Counted from the first letter of the stretch, positions 24,430 through 36,745 are shown. The stretch: 64,000 bases of DNA from Euleptes europaea (GCF_029931775.1 NC_079312.1:11663821-11727820), one strand, 5' to 3'. Notes: generated by a model from the letters alone, not told the origin. Made by a program: numbers and translations.

Positions 24430-24726
24430 GAGAAGAGGGTTGGTTTTTATATGCCGACTTTCTCTACCACTTATAGGAGACTCAAACCAGCTTGCAATCA
24501 CCTTCCCCTCCCCACAACACACACCCTGAGGGGTAGGTGGAGCGGAGAGAGCTCTAACAGAGCTGTGACTAGCCCAAGGTCACCCAGCTGGCTTCCTGTG
24601 TAGGAGTGGGGAAACAAATCCAGTTCACCAGATTAGCCTCCACAGCTCATGTGGAGGAGTGGGGAATCAAACCCGGTTCTCCAGATCAGAGTCCACCACT
24701 CCAAACCACTGCTCTTAACCACCAAC
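24430..24726 (-). repeat. Sauria-type tRNA SINE
   Basis: In reverse orientation it carries agttggtttttata-type end, ggaga-ctc body, ccaaggtcacccagc and the head region cagagtccaccactcc. It is absent from the paralogous positions in copies A and C. Confidence 0.85.
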
Positions 24727-24796
24727 ATCACCAACCCTGGTTAAGACACCGAAGGATTGGCCGGGTGGATCAGAAAGAGCGTCCTTGTTGTAGTTT

Positions 24797-24852
24797 GTGG
24801 GTCAGGCTTAATGTGCTATATTACGTGGGTCAGGCTTAATGTGCTATATTAC
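24797..24852. repeat. 28-bp perfect tandem duplication
   Basis: The unit starting gtgggtcaggcttaatgtgc occurs twice with no spacer. Only one diverged equivalent exists in copy C near 56845. Confidence 0.9.
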
Positions 24853-24908
24853 GTATCAAAGATTTTTAGATATGCCTGCTTGGTCCTTCAGGAAAGCAAC
24901 CCTTCTGT

Positions 24909-25228
24909 GGTTCTTGTAGATTATCCGGGCTGTGTAACCGTGGTCTTGGAATTTTCTTTCCTGACGTTTCGCCAGCAACTGTGGCAGGCATCTTCAGAGT
25001 AGTAACACTGAAGGACAGTGTCTCTCAGTGTCAAGGGTGTAGGAAGAGTAATATATCCTACACCCTTGACACTGAGAGACACTGTCCTTCAGTGTTACTA
25101 CTCTGAAGATGCCTGCCACAGTTGCTGGCGAAACGTCAGGAAATAAAATTCCAAGACCACGGTTACACAGCCCGGATAATCTACAAGAACCAATGAACTC
25201 TGACCGTGAAAGCCTTTGACAATATTTT
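24909..25228. mobile_element. Penelope-like element remnant forming a 136-bp palindrome
   Basis: Arms 24909-25044 and 25056-25191 are nearly perfect inverted copies around an 11-bp spacer. The sequence (gatgcctgccacagttgctg, gcgaaacgtcagga, acagcccgga) is the tail motif of a family common in squamates that I believe to be Penelope-like. The flanks caacccttctgt at 24897-24908 and 25229-25240 form a 12-bp target duplication. The paralogous site near 56925 is empty. Confidence 0.8.
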
Positions 25229-26379
25229 CAACCCTTCTGTATTTGGCGCTTTTAAAATATGTTGCATATGATTAAAGTTTGGCCTCTGATGACTGGGGAC
25301 CAGCAGTCCGTCATGGGGGCTACATCTCAACTGGAGCCCAGGACAAAAAAGGTGGTAAAGGGCCCAACTATTGCAGAGCTCTCCCCACTAGGCCAAAAGC
25401 ATCAGGCAATAGCTCTGTCCAAGCAGCCAGCAGAGGGGAGGGGGCAGAGGGGCGTCAGGCCTCTCCAGGTCAGGGCACAGGTGCTGCTGGGATGAACGGA
25501 GGAGGGGGCATTGAATCCCCAGGGGAAACTGGAGATGATGGGGGAGGACCACCCCAAATGCCAGGCATGTTGGGCAGCCAGTCATTCCTAAGACCCCATC
25601 CTGGCCCCTCCCTACGATCTCCATGGCTGTGCATTTATTTTTATTTATTTCTGATTTACAAAATTCAGATTCTGCCTCTCCCCCAGCAAGGCCCACCAAT
25701 GTGGCAAAAAAAAAATTAAACCGTCAATAAGAAAACCACACTGTCAAACCATTTAAAACTAATTAGCAGCATTTCTTTTTCCCAAAACTGAAATGTTCAT
25801 TCCCCCCCCCCCGCATGATTTACTTGTAAGTATACCTTTTCAGGATGCAGCTGCAAGGCTTCTTCCTTTTGCTGCATCTCTGCAGCCTTTCCTGTTCTGC
25901 TTGTCAATTCAGGAACCAACCCCTCCCCTGCCTGCCCACAAGAAGAAGAAGAGCGTTTCCTCTCCCCTCCTCGGCTCTCTAGCCAACAGCTCCATCAGTT
26001 TAACCCTTTTGAAAAATGCCTCCTATCCTTTTCATCAGGAGCTGCGCCTCGACCCAGAGAGATGAACTGCAATTCAGCCACGCACTGTGAAGCTCAACGG
26101 GGTTGCTCTGTCTGGAGTAACTCTCCCAGTTGTGCACATTTTATAATGATATTCAACATCAGTATATAGCTCCAGCTTTGTCAATCATATTGGGAAGATC
26201 TGAATAATTTTATGCCTCCTTTCTTCTTGCAGATTCTCCCCAGGAGATGATTTATAAAGTCTCTAAATTTTAATTGTGGGCATGCCACTAAGTCTTAGCA
26301 GCTCTGCCTGATTGACGGGGGAGGGCTTTATAATTCTTTGTTGCCCTCTCAACACTGAGAGGGCATCCCACACTGTTCA

Positions 26380-26835
26380 GCCTTGGAAGGGATCTCCAGG
26401 GTCATCTAGTCCAACCCCCTGCGCAATGCAGGAAATTCACAACCACCACCTCCCCACCGCACCCTGTGACTCCTACACCATGCCCAGAAGATGGCAAAAG
26501 AAACCCCAAAAAACCTCCAGGATCTCTGGCCAGTCTGGCCTGGAGGAAAATAACTTCCTGACCCCAAAGTGGTGATCGGCACTACCCTGGTTGTGTAAGA
26601 AAGGGCAACAAGCGCCAAGTACTGATGCAACCCTTCCTGCCCTCCCTCTCAGGATCTGCCTATGTTCACAGAATCAGCATTGCTATTAGATGGCCATCTA
26701 GCCTCTGCTTAAAAACCTCCAAAGAAGGAGAGCCCATCACCTCCTGAGGAAGCCTGTTTCACTGAGGAACCACTCTGCCAGGAGGTTCTTCCTAATATTT
26801 TGCCATGACATGATAGAGATCTATAAAATTATGCA
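26380..26835 (-). mobile_element. CR1 LINE 3-prime fragment
   Basis: Contains ccttggaagggatctccagg, gtcatctagtccaacccc, tgcaggaaatt and ttcttcctaatatt, in the order of reverse-oriented CR1 3-prime ends. Confidence 0.85.
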
Positions 26836-27782
26836 CAGTCCCCTGACCATTTGGGTATTTCCCAACCCAGAGCTGGCAACCCCTGCTCCTGCAGCAGGTC
26901 AACCAACAAAGGAACAAAGTTGGCTGCCACCCCCCCCTCAGTGAATCCTGCCCTTTTTTAACCTCATGGGGCAGACCTTAGAAATGTAAAACAATCCACT
27001 GAATTCTGTTAGCAATTTACATATGCTCCCTCTACTTGGCCCTTTGTCTCTATGGACCTGATTCTAAGAGAGCTTCTTTCTTACAGGTCATGTCTTCATT
27101 TATTCGTTATCTGTCCCTTTGTTAATAAAGATTCAAAAGATACTACAAGTGTCTCAAATACTGGGCTTCTTAATCTCCACTCCATGGCTTATATGTCAGG
27201 AACATATTTGTGCAAACAATTCAAATAGAGTAGGAAACAGCACTTCTCTGTGATTCCTATTAAATTCCACACTTTTCAGAGCTCACCACCACCACCCAGC
27301 CATTTCAAGCTCAAAAAATTTCTTTTAATTCTTCCGTAGCAATAATTGGAAAATGTAATTTTTAAAAAATGTCAGGACAAACATATCTTCTGCCAGTAGA
27401 TGGCACTGCATGATTGGTTTTCAAAAACCACTTCAATAAAGGCTAAATTTCCACAGAGCAAACTGCTCTGAAGCTATTTCCACAAAGATGGGGTTTTGAG
27501 CATCCACTAGTCCACCTTCTCTGCTTCCCCCCACATATTTTCTGCAATGTTTTCCAAATTGGATTTGGAGTCTTCTGGGAAATCACCTTTTCTCACTGTG
27601 AGGGAAAGAAGATGCACAGTTTTGTAGGTCCGGCCCACATTGGGGCCATTTTCCTTGTCTGAGCCACACCCACACTCCGCAGCTGCCATTCTCCCCTCCC
27701 TCACTACATTACAGCTTTTAAAAAGCACCACTCATTGAAATATTGCTATGACTTAACGTTAATGACTGACTATCAGTATTAA

Positions 27783-28082
27783 CATTAGGTAAAGGTCCCC
27801 TGTGCAAGCACCGGGTCATTCCTGACCCATGGGGTGATGTCACATCCCGCCGTTTACTAGGCAGACTTTGTTTGCGGGGTGGTTTGCCAGTGTCTTCCCC
27901 AGTCATCTCCCCTTTACCCCCAGCAAGCTGGGTACTCATTTGACCGACCTCGGAAGGATGGAAGGCTGAGTCAACCTTGAGACGGCTACCTGAAACCAAC
28001 TTCCGTCGGGATTGAACTCAGGTCATGAGCAGAGCTTGGACTGCACTATTGCAGCTTACCACTCTGCACCACTGGGCTCCTC
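27783..28082 (-). repeat. tRNA-derived SINE with long body (second copy)
   Basis: The reverse complement of the family at 4339-4640: it contains tgcaagcaccgggtcattcc, ggggtggtttgccagt, gacggctacctgaaacc and a head with ctgcaccactgggctcc. It sits at the right end of duplicated block B. Confidence 0.85.
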
Positions 28083-28199
28083 ATTAACAACATTATTATC
28101 AGGATATGTCCCTTTGCCAATTTTCGAAATGTTTTAAAGCAGGCACCCATTTCGAACCATAGGGCACGTGCAATTTACTTAGCCATCCCAGGTCTTCAG

Positions 28200-28320
28200 C
28201 TGTTAGATCAGGGGTCTCCAAACCTTTTGCCCTTGTGGCCACCTTGGGAATCTGACACAGGGTGGTGGGCACAATCACAATACGGTTGCCACGGGAAGCA
28301 TAGCCAACCACCAAATGTTA
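28200..28320. mobile_element. hAT-type MITE end
   Basis: Starts caggggtctccaaacctttt, a typical hAT terminal sequence. The opposite end was not found. Confidence 0.45.
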
Positions 28321-28754
28321 GGGAGTGAGGTTATATATATCTTTAATAGTAACTCTTTTAACATTTCAGGCAGAAGCTCTGTTTAACAGTATGCCTCTTA
28401 ATCTGCACAGCCCATCAAAAGCCCTTTCATTCAAATATAACTGTGCTGTTGTTGCTGTGTTATTTTCTCTTATTTTGTTTTGCCTTTTTTCCACCCCCCT
28501 TTTGAATCTAACCACCCTTTCCCCTTCTGCAAAATTGCAATAAACCTTTTTATTGCATTTTTGGGGGCTTTGCTTAGTACAATCTATGTCTCTGGGATAT
28601 TTATCTTACATTGCAATTCTGAGTGGGAGGGGGTAGTTAGGAAGCACCCAGGTACAGCACAGCTGAGCAGCCTCCTGGACGTAGCAAGCCAAAAAGGCTA
28701 TTTTGCTAAAAACCTAGTGAAACCGCTCCATAGGGTTTCATGGGGCTATGCCTG

Positions 28755-28921
28755 CCTTTCCCTCCCAACAGGCACCTTGTAAGGTAGGCGGGGCTGAGGG
28801 AGTTCTGAGAGAACTGTGACTGGCCCAAGGTCACCCAGCAGGCCTCATGTAGGGGAGTGGGGAATCAAACCCGATTCTCCAGATTAGAGTCCACCGCTCT
28901 TAAACCACTATGCCACACTGG
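28755..28921 (-). repeat. Sauria-type tRNA SINE
   Basis: Reverse-oriented body and head: aggcaccttgtaaggtaggc, ccaaggtcacccagcagg, gattagagtccaccgctc. Confidence 0.85.
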
Positions 28922-28934
28922 TGTAGCTATCATG

Positions 28935-29070
28935 TCCCCCTCTACCTCCTTTTCTCCAGATGAAACAAGGCCCTCAGCATTTCTTCATAGGGCTTGGTCT
29001 CCAGGCCCCCGATCATCCTTGGCACATCCTCTCGTGGGTGTTTTACGCCCATTCAGAGGTTTTACAGTCT
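28935..29070 (-). mobile_element. CR1 LINE fragment (C-terminal coding part)
   Basis: The phrases catttcttcatagggcttgg and tctccaggcccccgatcatc match the reverse complement of the CR1 polymerase C-terminus. Confidence 0.6.
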
Positions 29071-31570
29071 CTGGGGTGCCATTTCCCACTAGATGCATCT
29101 GGAAGGTTAGAGGTGACTCCCTTTTTGCTTTGGGGAGCAATCAGGCATATAATGCTCTTCTCCCCGCAATTAAAACAACTAATCTCACCTGTCCACAAGC
29201 TAAGCATACTGGCTGGAACTGCAGGGTTGAGCTGTCAGAGGTTGCCTCGCTCTCCTCGCACAGTTCCACATGTTTTGCCTGTGTTTTCTGGATGCTGGCT
29301 AAACAGCATTCGAAAACCATGCGGGGAGAGCGAGGCATCCTCTGAAGATCTGAAAATGCATGCATATTCAAAACAAAGCCCTGAAGTAGTCAGGGAGGGG
29401 GTGACCATGAGGGAAACAGCCATGCATAAAAGGCCACAGTCACTGGATCACCTTGTTGGAGAAGGTAATGCCTTCTCCTTTGCCAGCGATGAGCTAAAAG
29501 TTGTTTCAAGCACCCTCCTGTGACAAATTACCAAATAAGTATCCAGTGTAGGCATCTGTATCCAGTTTAGGCATCTGAACCCTTCAGTCCTGTGAGAATT
29601 TTCATCATTAGCTGAACCATGGAAGAAACAGTATTGGATCTATGTAAGTTAACCTCTCTGACTTATCTTTTATAGCACCATGAAATATGAGGAGGTCCAG
29701 GTATTTGCTCTTTAATGTGCAAAACAAGCAGAGAACTTTTCTGAGTTATTTTATTTAAAATACAAAAACAATTCATTTTATCAGGCAAGAACTTGACTGG
29801 TATATGCAAATGCTAATTGATCCTACTATTACAGGAAAAAGCATGCAATAAAAATCAGTGCTAACATACACTTTCAAATGACATTAAGGTGTCTCTATCA
29901 CTGCCCTTTGTACACTTGGGGAAATGCAGGGCTCTGTCTGTGGTATTACCCCCCCCCCCATCTGATGTGGCCGATTTTACCTTGACAAGCTCCAGCTAAG
30001 AGTCGTAGGGCCTTGCATTCTTTTTCCTCTGCTGCCACTGGCAGATAAAAATGTGTTAATGCTTTTTTGCCTCTCTCCTTTCTCTTTCCCTTCTCTTTGC
30101 AACTGAGATGTAGGTATGTACCCTGGAATTGGGCCACCGCTGAATTATTGAGTGCTGCAGCAGCAGTCAAGCGATTTAGATCTCCCTGTGGAGATTTTGA
30201 GAAGTCTTCATCTAACTCCTGATCCAAAATATTTCATATTCCCTAACAAAAGCCAACAAAAAAGTAACAGAAACAGCATTGCACCAGGCTGACTCCTTAT
30301 CCTTGGTCAGGGGTGTGGGCTGGAGGGGATAGGGAGAGGCAGGGAGCCCTGGCCTGGCCTGAGATGCTGTGGCCAGTGTGATCCCTGGTGAAGTTGGGGA
30401 TTCAGAGCTGCTGCAAGGCCCCTGGGTACAGCACACAGCGCCTCCCCACCCCACTCTCTCATCCAGGTGGGCAGCCAGCAAGAGGGAGTAGACAGAGATC
30501 CAGCATAAGGGAAGGTATGTTGTATTCTAGGATCAGCAGTGTATAGAGGAACTAACAGTGGTTCATGGAGTTGCTACTGGTTACCTGGAGCAGTTGGTGG
30601 CTGTCACCACGGATGACTGGCAGGTGCGCACTGAGCAGCTGCTTGTGGACCTGTTGATGGCAATACGTGGCCTCACACCAGGCCCCATCCCTGTGGGCCT
30701 CCTCCTGCTCCACCAGCACCAGTGGAGGGAATCACCAGTGGAAATCCCTGGCCCGTCCCCAGACGGTAATAGGAGGCACCTCACAGTTAACCACTGAGCA
30801 CCTGTGACCAACCCTTTGTTCCTTTTAGTCTCCTGTTACTTCCATGGGGGTCAGCCCCATTACTTCGCATGGGGCTTACTTCTGGGTGGACCTGCTTAGG
30901 GTTGCTCCTGGTGCATGGGTCCCTTCCCCTCCTCTATTCTGTTTGGTGGTGGCCTGTGCATTGGGGGTGGGGTGTGTGCCATGGGCTTGCTTTTCCCCAC
31001 CCCCTTTACTCATGTGTCTGTGGGGCCAGATTCCTATGGCTGCTGCCTACAAATTGGTTGGTTTCCCCTGTCCATCATGGCTGTGCCATCACTCCCATGC
31101 TTTCTTCTGGACATAACAGTATGGTTGCTAGGGATGCCAGTTCAGTTGCAAACTATGCCACCCAACAGCAAGGACGTTTTCCCAGCCCCCAGCCTGTGCT
31201 GATTCCCTTTGGGAAATCGAGAACACACCAATATTGCACCAGTGGCTGGCTGCGTCCCACCTCAGCAGCTCTCAGACTTGCGCTGCCAATTTTTCTTTCT
31301 CCCAAGTAAATCTTTCCCATTTACACAATCTATAATACCAAAAAGTTTGAAATGGCATTTTTGTAAAGGGAATACTAGGGTTGTAGTTTTAATTTCTGAA
31401 AATATTTTAGCTGTTTTACTGTATTATTCATAGTATGTTTTTTACTATTTTATTGCATTGCTTTCAAATTGTCTACTCCAGTTTGGTTTGATGCCACTTT
31501 TCTACATTCCCAGTATTTCTAGTTTCTCTCCTGTATGTTCTTTGATGGTAAGTAAGGTGTAACTCTGAAA
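29071..31570. other. Intergenic stretch between genes B and D
   Basis: No gene is supported. It contains a hairpin-forming pair of arms at 29239-29264 and 29318-29342, and AT-rich unique sequence at 29520-29940. An open frame of 79 codons lies at 30558-30797 (GYLEQLVAVTTDDWQVRTEQ) and has no recognised domain. A short interspersed motif near 30850-30905 (cccattacttcgcatgggg) is common in lizard repeats. Confidence 0.45.
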
Positions 31571-31576
31571 CTCATA

Positions 31577-31835
31577 GTGGAGAGCCAGTGTGGTATAGTG
31601 GTTAACAGTGGTGGACTCTGGAGAAACGGGTTTGATTCCCCCACTCCCATATATGAAGCCAGCTGGGTGACCTTGGGCTAGTCACAGTTCTCTCTGAACT
31701 CTTTCAGCCCCACCTAGTTCGCAAGGTGTCTGTTGTGGGGAAAGGAAGGAAAGGAGATTGTAAGCTAGTTTGATTCTCCTTAAAAGGTGGAGAAAGTCAC
31801 CATATAAAAACCAACTCTTCTTCTTTTTCCTCCCT
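31577..31835 (+). repeat. Sauria-type SINE inserted in the old 3-prime end of the gene D finger array
   Basis: It starts gagagccagtgtggtatagt and ends accaactcttcttcttttt. Sequence on both sides (31530-31576 and 31836-31897) still resembles minus-strand zinc-finger coding DNA, so the SINE landed within a former coding segment. Confidence 0.88.
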
Positions 31836-31897
31836 CCAAGCATTCCTCTGGTTTCTATCCTGTATGAATTCTTCGATAGGAAGTAAAGCTTCTATTC

Positions 31898-34050
31898 TCA
31901 TTGAAGCTTTTTCTCCTCCAGGCATTTATATGGCTTCTCCCGTGTGTGAATTCTTTGATGTGAAGTAAGGCTTCCACTCTGACTAAAGCTTTTTCCACAC
32001 TCCAAGCATTTATATGGCTTCTCCCCTGTATGAATTCTTTGATGGCAAGTAAGGTTTCCACTATGAGTGAAGCTTTTCCCACACTCTAGGCATTTATATG
32101 GTTTTCCCCCTATGTGAATTCTTTGATGGGAAGTAAGGCTTTTACTCTCATTGAATTTTTTTCCACACTCCAGACATTTATATGGTTTTTCCCCTGTGTG
32201 AATTTTTCGATGGGAAGAAAGGCTTCCACTATGAGCGAAGCTTTTCCCACACTCCAGGCATTTAAACGGTTTCTCCCCTGTGTGAATTATTTGATGGAAA
32301 GTAAGGCTCCTACTGTCACTGAAGCTTTTTGCACACTCCAGGCATTTATACGGTTTCTCCTCTGTGTGAATTCTTTGATGGCAAGTAAGGCTTCCACTCT
32401 GACTAAAGCTTTTTCCACACTCCAGGCATTTATATGGTTTCTCCCCTGTGTGAATTCTTTGATGGCAAGTAAGGCTTCCGCTATGTGTGAAGCTTTTCCC
32501 ACACTCTAGGCATTTATATCTCTTCTCCCTTGTGTGAATTCTTTGATGGCGAGTAAGGTGCCCTTTCTCATTAAAGCTTGCTCCACACTCCAAGCATTTG
32601 TACGGTTTCTCCCCCGTGTGAATTCTTTGATGGCAAGTAAGGTGGCTACTACGACGGAAGCTTTTCCCACACTCTGGGCATTTATATGGTTTCTCCCCTG
32701 TGTGCGTTCTTTGATGGCATGTAAAGCTTCCACTCTGAGTGAAGCTTTTCCCACACTCAAGGCATTTATATTTTTTCTCCTTTGTGTGAATCCTTTGATG
32801 GCGAGTAAGGTACCCTCTCTCACTAAAGCTTGTTCCACACTCCAAGCATTTATATGGTTTCTCCCCCGTGTGAATTCTTTGATGGCAAGTAAGATGTCCA
32901 CTACGACGGAAGCTTTTTCCACACTCCAGGCATTCGTATGGTTTCTCCCCTGTGTGGGTTCTTTGATGGGAAGTAAGGTTTCCACTCCATCGGAAGCTTT
33001 TTCCACATTCTAGGCATTTATAACTTTTCTCCTCTGTGTGAATTTTTTGATGGACAGTAAGTTTTTCACTTCCACTGAAGCATTTTCCACACTCCAAACA
33101 TTTATATGGTTTCTCCCCTGTGTGAATACTCAGATGGGAACTAAGTCTTCCACTACTACTGAAGTTCTTTCCACACTCTGGACATTTATATGGTTTCTCC
33201 CCTGTGTGAATTCTTTGGTGGGAAGTAAGGTATCCACTCCAACGGAAGCTTTTTCCACACTCCAGGCAGTCATATGGTTTCTCCCCTGTGTGCATTCTTT
33301 GATGGGAAGTCAGGTATCCACTCTGACTAAAACATTTTCCACATTCCAGGCATTTATATGGTTTCTCCCCTGTGTGAATCCTTTGGTGGGAAGTAAGGTG
33401 TCCACTCCACCGAAAGCCTTTTCCACATTCTAGGCATTTGTAAGGTTTCTCCCCAGTGTGAATTCTGTAATGGGAACTAAGACTTCCCTTCCGACTGAAG
33501 CTTTTTTCACAATCCAGGCATTTATATGGCTTTTCACCTGTGTGAATTCTTTGATGGCAAGAAAGGTTTGCACTCTGAGTAAAACTTTTTCCACACTCCA
33601 GACAGTCATATGGTTTCTCCCCTGTGGGAATTCTTTGGTGGGAAGTAAGGTATCCACTCCAACTGAAGCTTGGTCCACACCCCTCGAATTTATACAGTTT
33701 CTCCCCTGTGTGAGTTCTGTGATGGGAAGTAAGGTTATCTGTTTGCCCAAAGGTGGTCTCACAGTCTATTTTCTTTTGGTTATGAGTGTTCCGATGAATA
33801 TTAACGTCTGATTTTTCAGGGAAGTTTTCCTTGCTTTTAGTGCACTCACTCCTACTAGTTCCTTTGTTTATTTGTTGAAGTAGTGGAAATCCATGAGAGA
33901 AATCACCTTGTAAAAGACTGGAATTATTCCTGGGTGGGTCATTTTCCTCCTCCTTTGTCAGTAAATCACAATATTCTGCATTATCTTTTGCATCTTCTTT
34001 CTTGGTCTCTGGATGCTCAGAAGTTGCATTCGCTGACTCCCACACAACTC
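31898..34050 (-). CDS. Gene D exon 4: C2H2 zinc-finger array (20 intact fingers)
   Basis: The exon opens after tatttcaacag and reads [19 protein letters not shown] in frame with KRAB-B. Three degenerate fingers come first (one lacks a Cys pair, one has His changed to Pro). Twenty intact fingers follow, mostly joined by TGEKPYKC linkers. A three-finger block is duplicated: [27 protein letters not shown] is followed by [27 protein letters not shown]. The frame ends in the twenty-first finger at EEKKLQ. A 2-nt loss relative to the family pattern (TGTGGAAAAAGC becomes GAGAAAAAGC) shifts the frame there. The finger helix NENRSFTSY and a further linker can be read beyond the stop in another frame. 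Confidence 0.95.
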
Positions 34051-34059
34051 CTGTTGAAA

Positions 34060-36300
34060 TAAAGAGAAACCAGGCATGAACACGGTAAAGAAAAATGCAG
34101 CGTAAAAATTAGGGAATGAACTAAATTAACTGCTGAAGTGGAGGCCAGAATTCAAATGCTTGGTGTCTGGAAACATTTCTGAAAATTCTTGCTTGGGAAC
34201 CTTTTCTTTCCTAGATCAGGGTCCCCAGTGTGATGCCTGCAGGTGCCTGCAATGGCAGCCACCAACACCTTTCCTGGCACCTGGCAAGTGTTTTTAAAGA
34301 GTGACCAGGTGGGGCCACTGCCCAGCATGATTCTGATTGGTACTAGGGACTGATTGGCTGTTCAGATTAAAATAACGTCATTTCAGCACAAGCTTTCACT
34401 ACAGCTTGGCTTCTGTTTGTTGTGAGGCTCCCCCTGGTCAAGGCCACATTGCCCTTGCTCCATGACCTTCCCTGCAGTGGAGGACCTGCAAGGCCTCAGA
34501 CTGACGTAGGGAGGGGGGTTGCACCACCTTGCTCCTCTGCCTTGTGTACCTTCTGCTCTTCCATGCTGCCTGAGCAGGAATATTTCATCTTTCCCAGCTT
34601 GCTGCAGATTCTCCTTTAATAGGTCACCCTTCCAATTCCCCCCACCCAGCTTGTTCCTCCCCTCCACCCAACCAGAAGTGCCTTGAAGCCCTGCCTCCCA
34701 GGTTGCTTTCTTTTCCAGGCAGGGCTCATTGTGACCTACTCCTCCTGGTTGCTAAACCCTATTGCTGAACCTAGAGTCTGCAGTCCCAAACTGCCCCTTT
34801 TGGCCTGACTGCTGCAGCTGCCAGTTGTGTTGGGTTTGTCTTAGCCAGGTGAGTCACTGCTGCCAAGTCCAGAATCAGTTCCATCGCCAGACATTCCTGA
34901 CTCCATCAAAGGGAGATTTCATGACCCCCTCCTACCAGTCCAGTGATTCAGACTCAGAGTCTTCATGGGAGGAGCCTGAGGAGTCAAGCCCTGTGACTGA
35001 GGAAGACCAGGGAGGTCAGTGAGGGCGAGGCCCACCCAGGTGCCCGCTGACAACGACACCCACCCCTGAAATAACCAGACCTCTACTGGGCAGGAAACGA
35101 ACCCAGGCCCAAAGCCCCCCGGAACCCATTTTAATTCTGTAGGAATGGTAGAGGCAGAAAGCACAGGCTGAGAAGACACTAAGTAGGTGAAGCACCGGGC
35201 TGGCTGTGTGCAACCCCTTTGTGAATATAGAACAGGGTTCTGAGAAGAGTACTTCCTTGCAGGATCCTGGCCAGAGCACAGTGCTGTGTCTGGAGCTCCA
35301 GCACCTGCCAGCAGTGCAGCTAGGAACAATTCCTTCCAAGCCTACTTAGGCAGAGGCCTCAGAAGAGCATCTTTCTGGATCAACTGGTCCATTAGGTATA
35401 GGCCTGTGTTCTGGTTCCTTGCCTCCAGTTCCAGCTCCAGCCTAGTCTACCAAGTCTCACTACCTAGACCTGAGGGCACTGCTCCCTAGGACTAGGAGAC
35501 TTGACTGGACCTGACTGCAGAATGCAGGACAGGAGATATGCAACAGAAGTTTCCCTACCAGAGTTTGTCCTCCCAGCCTCATAACCCACATACTGTCTCC
35601 TCTCTTCCAGGATGATAAAAGGAGCAGGGGTCCCTCTCCTCAAAAGTTTCATCTCCAGCACTATTTTGTAGCTATTAAACATGGGGGAAATTAAGGGTCA
35701 TTTTTTTTTTTGTTTTTAACTTTTCAGTCAGGGATATTGGGAATGACCACAGAAGGGGATGGCCTCAAAAGGGGAGATTATAAATTCTCAGGACATGAGG
35801 AAAAAGCTCTCTTAGCTCTCTTTCCCCTTTGTTCATCTTCCTCAAAGAAGCACAAACTGTAATGTCCTCAGATGAGCACAAATTTTCATCCCTCAGACAA
35901 TGGGGTGAAGTCTCAGCTCCAAGAACTAAGGAAATGAAGGATGTTTAAATGCTGCAACTTCAAAAGTTACTACCCTATCCCAGTTAATCATCATTTAGGA
36001 TAAGCATAATGTTCAGTGTTAAGAGGATTGTGTTCACTGTTTCTTTACATCCTTGCTCTGCTGGAAGCTTATACGGACTGTGTGCGCTCTTTTTAACTGT
36101 TTATTATATTTTGAATGCCCAAAGCCTCATCTCTAAATGCATCATTCAGTCCCCTTTTCCAAAGAACAGTAGAGGGGATGTGTGTGCAGCAGTTAAGTTC
36201 ACTGTCCTCACAAAGTGCAATAGACCATTCCTGTTCTCGCTAGCATGAGTGAAGTGGGAGATGCAGCAACTTGGCAGAGCCTTTAAACAGCAGTGCAGAT
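34060..36300. other. Intron of gene D, largely unique sequence
   Basis: No exon is supported. A MITE-like fragment starting cagggtccccagtgtgatgc lies near 34213. Open frames at 34762-35022 and 34919-35329 lack paired splice sites and family resemblance. Confidence 0.45.
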
Positions 36301-36386
36301 CATAGATTCATAGAGTTGGAAGGGGCCAGACAGGCCATCTAGCTCTCCCCCAGCTCAATGTATGGCCCCTTCCAACTCTATGATGC
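36300..36386. mobile_element. Palindromic CR1 3-prime end pair
   Basis: Two CR1 termini face each other: catagagttggaaggggcc is followed 60 bp later by ggccccttccaactctatg. Confidence 0.75.
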
Positions 36387-36745
36387 AGCGCACTAGATGG
36401 ACAAATTTATCTAGAATATAGTCTTTCAGATATGTTGCTGTCAGCCATTAATACCCAGACAGAAACTGAATATACCCAGGACTACAAGAAAGGGGACCTT
36501 GCTGGATGGGGCCTCAGATGGCAGCGGAGTTTTTCTGAACTTCTTCACACTTGGCTAGACTTGGAAAAAGTGATCTGAATTTGTATAAAGAAGTTGTGTG
36601 TTTTCATAGGTTCATATTCTACAGCCTTCACAACTCATCCAAGCTTTTTTGAGAAGAAGTCACTGAGAAGATAAACAAAGCCATGGAAATCCACCCACCC
36701 TTGGAAGGAAGGACAGGCAGCCCATAACAAAACTATGCAGTGTAC

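Larger units (their letters stand above)
21640..27760. repeat. Segmental duplication, copy B
   Basis: It matches 1-3620 (close) and 55.3-62.0 kb (more diverged). The match to the latter includes caggcaatagctctgtcca at 25406 against 57784, and tttaacc and ggagtaactctg blocks at 25990-26120 against 61870-62030. Insertions found only in this copy are listed separately. Confidence 0.8.

Noticed and set aside
32114-33811. Series of long plus-strand open frames (MNSLMASK-type repeats) opposite the gene D fingers
   Set aside because: They are the antisense reading of the 84-nt finger repeats and repeat with the same period; no independent evidence of coding.
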